This document shows, piece by piece, positions 41,881 to 43,178 of a DNA stretch of 43,178 nucleotides. Origin of the DNA: Microcoleus sp. EPA2 (GTDB lineage Bacteria; Cyanobacteriota; Cyanobacteriia; Cyanobacteriales; Microcoleaceae); assembly GCA_020882975.1 (NCBI GenBank), contig JAHRFD010000037.1, positions 1 to 43,178 of the forward strand, read 5' to 3'. Within the stretch, counting starts at the first letter, position 1. Each line of letters opens with the position of its first letter. The notes under the pieces are model-generated. The model made no database searches. It was not told the origin of the DNA and saw nothing but the letters and a program-made list of their open reading frames with translations. A program made the position numbers and the translations under genes.

Positions 41881-42770
41881 TTTTTACCGTGACGGTACAC
41901 TTAATATCAATTTAATAATTTAACAGCAAACTCTGCACTCCCCAATTTAAGTGATTGTAGCAGAGGCAAGCTACTAACTGTAGCATTTATAGCAAGCTGT
42001 ACTTTCACAATTGAGCAAGCCGAACTAATTGAAAAGCTGTTAAGGTTGCCTAAAAAATAGCGGCCTCGTTATTAGCCATTCAGCTATTGCATATTAATGT
42101 ATCGGAACAATGGCGGTAGCGTTTTTCTCTTTTTGAGTTGCAGTTCAGTTTGTTTGGCTTTATTGAAGGCAGTGCTACCGCACGGTTGTACTTGATTTCA
42201 GAGAGAGTGCGCGAGCCTGAGCCCCTCTAAGCACCCAGGCCCTAGCGATATGAGTTTTCACGGGGCATTACATAATCTTGAACCAGCATGATTGGTTAAC
42301 TTGAGAACTCAGGGAAGCGATCGCCACCCATGCTACCCAGGTGTGACGGGGCAATTGATGCCAGTGTTGCCAGAAAAGTCGCCACAATAGTATGAGCAAT
42401 CGGGACAGTTGAAGATCGGGTAAAACCAAGCCCTTTGTCACACTTGGCTAACATCGCATCAGTGGTATTGATTGGGAGGCACAGTTGAAGAGCGGGTAAA
42501 ATTAAGCCCCTTGACACCCCAGCCCTAGTTTTTAGGTAGTTGTGGCGATAGCTGCACGGCTCACGATTCAAAGCCAAACCTTTGTGGTGATTTGAATTAT
42601 TTTGACTTTAAAAACTACAACTCGCGACTCGACTCCGCTGCCCTTACTCGAATATCCGAAGCAGCCTGCAAGTCGCTACCACTGGCTCACCATTGACCCT
42701 ATCAAGTCGATGCTCGCTGTGATTATCGTTCGTCCGACAGCGAGCATCGACGCGATTGCCTTGACACCTA
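41881..42770. other. Gene-poor repeat region
   Basis: No convincing gene is present. Features are: a pair of 40-base direct repeats (ACAGTTGAAGATCGGGTAAA type) at 42404-42443 and 42479-42520; a perfect 14-bp hairpin TCGATGCTCGCTGT (42707-42720) with ACAGCGAGCATCGA (42737-42750); and scattered short repeats. A minus-strand frame at 42296-42577 contains the 40-base repeats and has no recognisable motif, so I leave it out. Origin, oriT or decayed mobile DNA are all possible. Confidence 0.5.
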
Positions 42771-42852
42771 GGATTCCCCATTCATAAGGGTGCATCGTTT
42801 TTGTTTCTGCACGTAAAAGTCAGGTTTGTGATCACAAAAACATTGCTTGCTA
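42771..42852. repeat. Direct repeat, copy 2 of 2
   Basis: This is the partner of 41582-41659, with a 39-base exact core at 42814-42852 including TTTGTGATCACAAA. It lies just after the 14-bp hairpin. Here it is outside any open frame, which suggests the coding use in copy 1 may be accidental. Confidence 0.75.
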
Positions 42853-42962
42853 CCAAGAGAGAACAACTATAAGCAGTCCCAACAGGTCAAGGCACAAACA
42901 GCACAAAAAGGCAGCAATTTGACTGACAAATTCAGGCATTTGCAGGATATTTTCAGGTAAAT

Positions 42963-43056
42963 GCAGGTAAAGTGCACCCCCTGCAAATACCTGCTTTCCG
43001 CCTGACTTTATACTGCAAACGCCTGACTTTATACTGCAAATGCCTGACTTTACTGG
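42963..43056. repeat. 21-bp tandem iteron-like repeats
   Basis: GCCTGACTTTATACTGCAAA plus C or T occurs at 43000-43020 and 43021-43041, with a third partial copy from 43042. Just before, GCAGGTA (42963-42969) pairs with TACCTGC (42988-42994), and related CAGGCATTTGCAG sequence occurs at 42933-42945. The 21-base period and nearness to the primase gene (if circular) make this a candidate replication origin. Confidence 0.65.
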
Positions 43057-43069
43057 AGTTTAGACTAAA
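43052..43069. repeat. 18-bp repeat, inverted copy of 108-125
   Basis: ACTGGAGTTTAGACTAAA is the exact reverse complement of 108-125 and begins inside the third iteron-like unit. It links the end of the window with the beginning. Confidence 0.6.
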
Positions 43070-43108
43070 CAGCTATTAAATCGCGATCGTCACCGCACTC
43101 TTGAACGG

Positions 43109-43169
43109 CAACGGTCGCTGGCGACAAGTTATGAGGCTCAACCATAAGATAGAAGTCCAGCGACCGTTG
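43109..43169. repeat. 13-bp inverted repeat near window end
   Basis: CAACGGTCGCTGG (43109-43121) pairs exactly with CCAGCGACCGTTG (43157-43169), with a 35-base spacer. Its GC-rich arms stand out from the surroundings. It could be a recombination site, terminator or origin element. Confidence 0.6.
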
Positions 43170-43178
43170 ACGTTCTCT

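Noticed and set aside
42296..42577. 93-codon minus-strand frame
   Set aside because: Overlaps a pair of direct repeats that explain its sequence; no motif.

Overview
The window looks like a cyanobacterial plasmid, or most of one. Three things point that way. The palindrome GCGATCGC (HIP1) and its core recur throughout. Several protein families are typical of filamentous cyanobacterial plasmids: a large primase-helicase, a Uma2 nuclease, a MOB relaxase with a MobC partner, and a ParA/RHH pair. There is no ribosomal or core metabolic gene. An 18-base inverted repeat shared between the first 130 and last 130 bases suggests the ends may be neighbours on a circle, but this cannot be proven from sequence alone. 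Many calls are motif-level and no database search was run.

Layout. 0.1-5.5 kb: replication region on the minus strand, with a 1133-residue primase-helicase, a short coupled leader gene, a Uma2 nuclease, a frameshifted remnant, and an RHH repressor with two dyad operators. 5.6-11.9 kb: a plus-strand run of tightly packed, mostly unrecognised genes ending in two membrane proteins, the second a membrane-anchored FtsK/VirD4-like ATPase; several genes overlap by ATGA or GTGA. 12-19.4 kb: accessory genes, namely a DEDDh exonuclease, Hsp20, a tyrosine recombinase, a cytochrome P450, a decayed second recombinase and a CoiA-like nuclease.

19.6-35.6 kb lies between two copies of a MITE-like element (about 270-290 bp, terminal inverted repeats near 50 bp). 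It holds the most interesting genes: a two-gene operon of giant GHKL (sacsin/HSP90-type) ATPases, the second with a C-terminal NO VEIN (DUF3883) nuclease-like domain. After it come a helicase C-terminal fragment fused at a break to a macro-domain fragment, then ParA/RHH partition genes, a very large inverted repeat of iteron-like units, an orphan P-loop ATPase and a 12-unit tandem array. 35.6-38.4 kb: an SNF2 helicase with a coiled-coil partner whose stop codon is supplied by the second MITE junction. 38.9-43.2 kb: relaxase, MobC and about 1.9 kb rich in repeats and hairpins with no convincing large gene.

Working together: the primase-helicase would drive replication, ParA/RHH with the palindromic repeats would do segregation, and relaxase/MobC would allow mobilisation. 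The GHKL operon, the SNF2 pair and the orphan ATPase look like phage- or plasmid-defence cargo. The two separate maintenance regions, one inside and one outside the MITE pair, fit a plasmid built by fusion of two replicons; that is inference.
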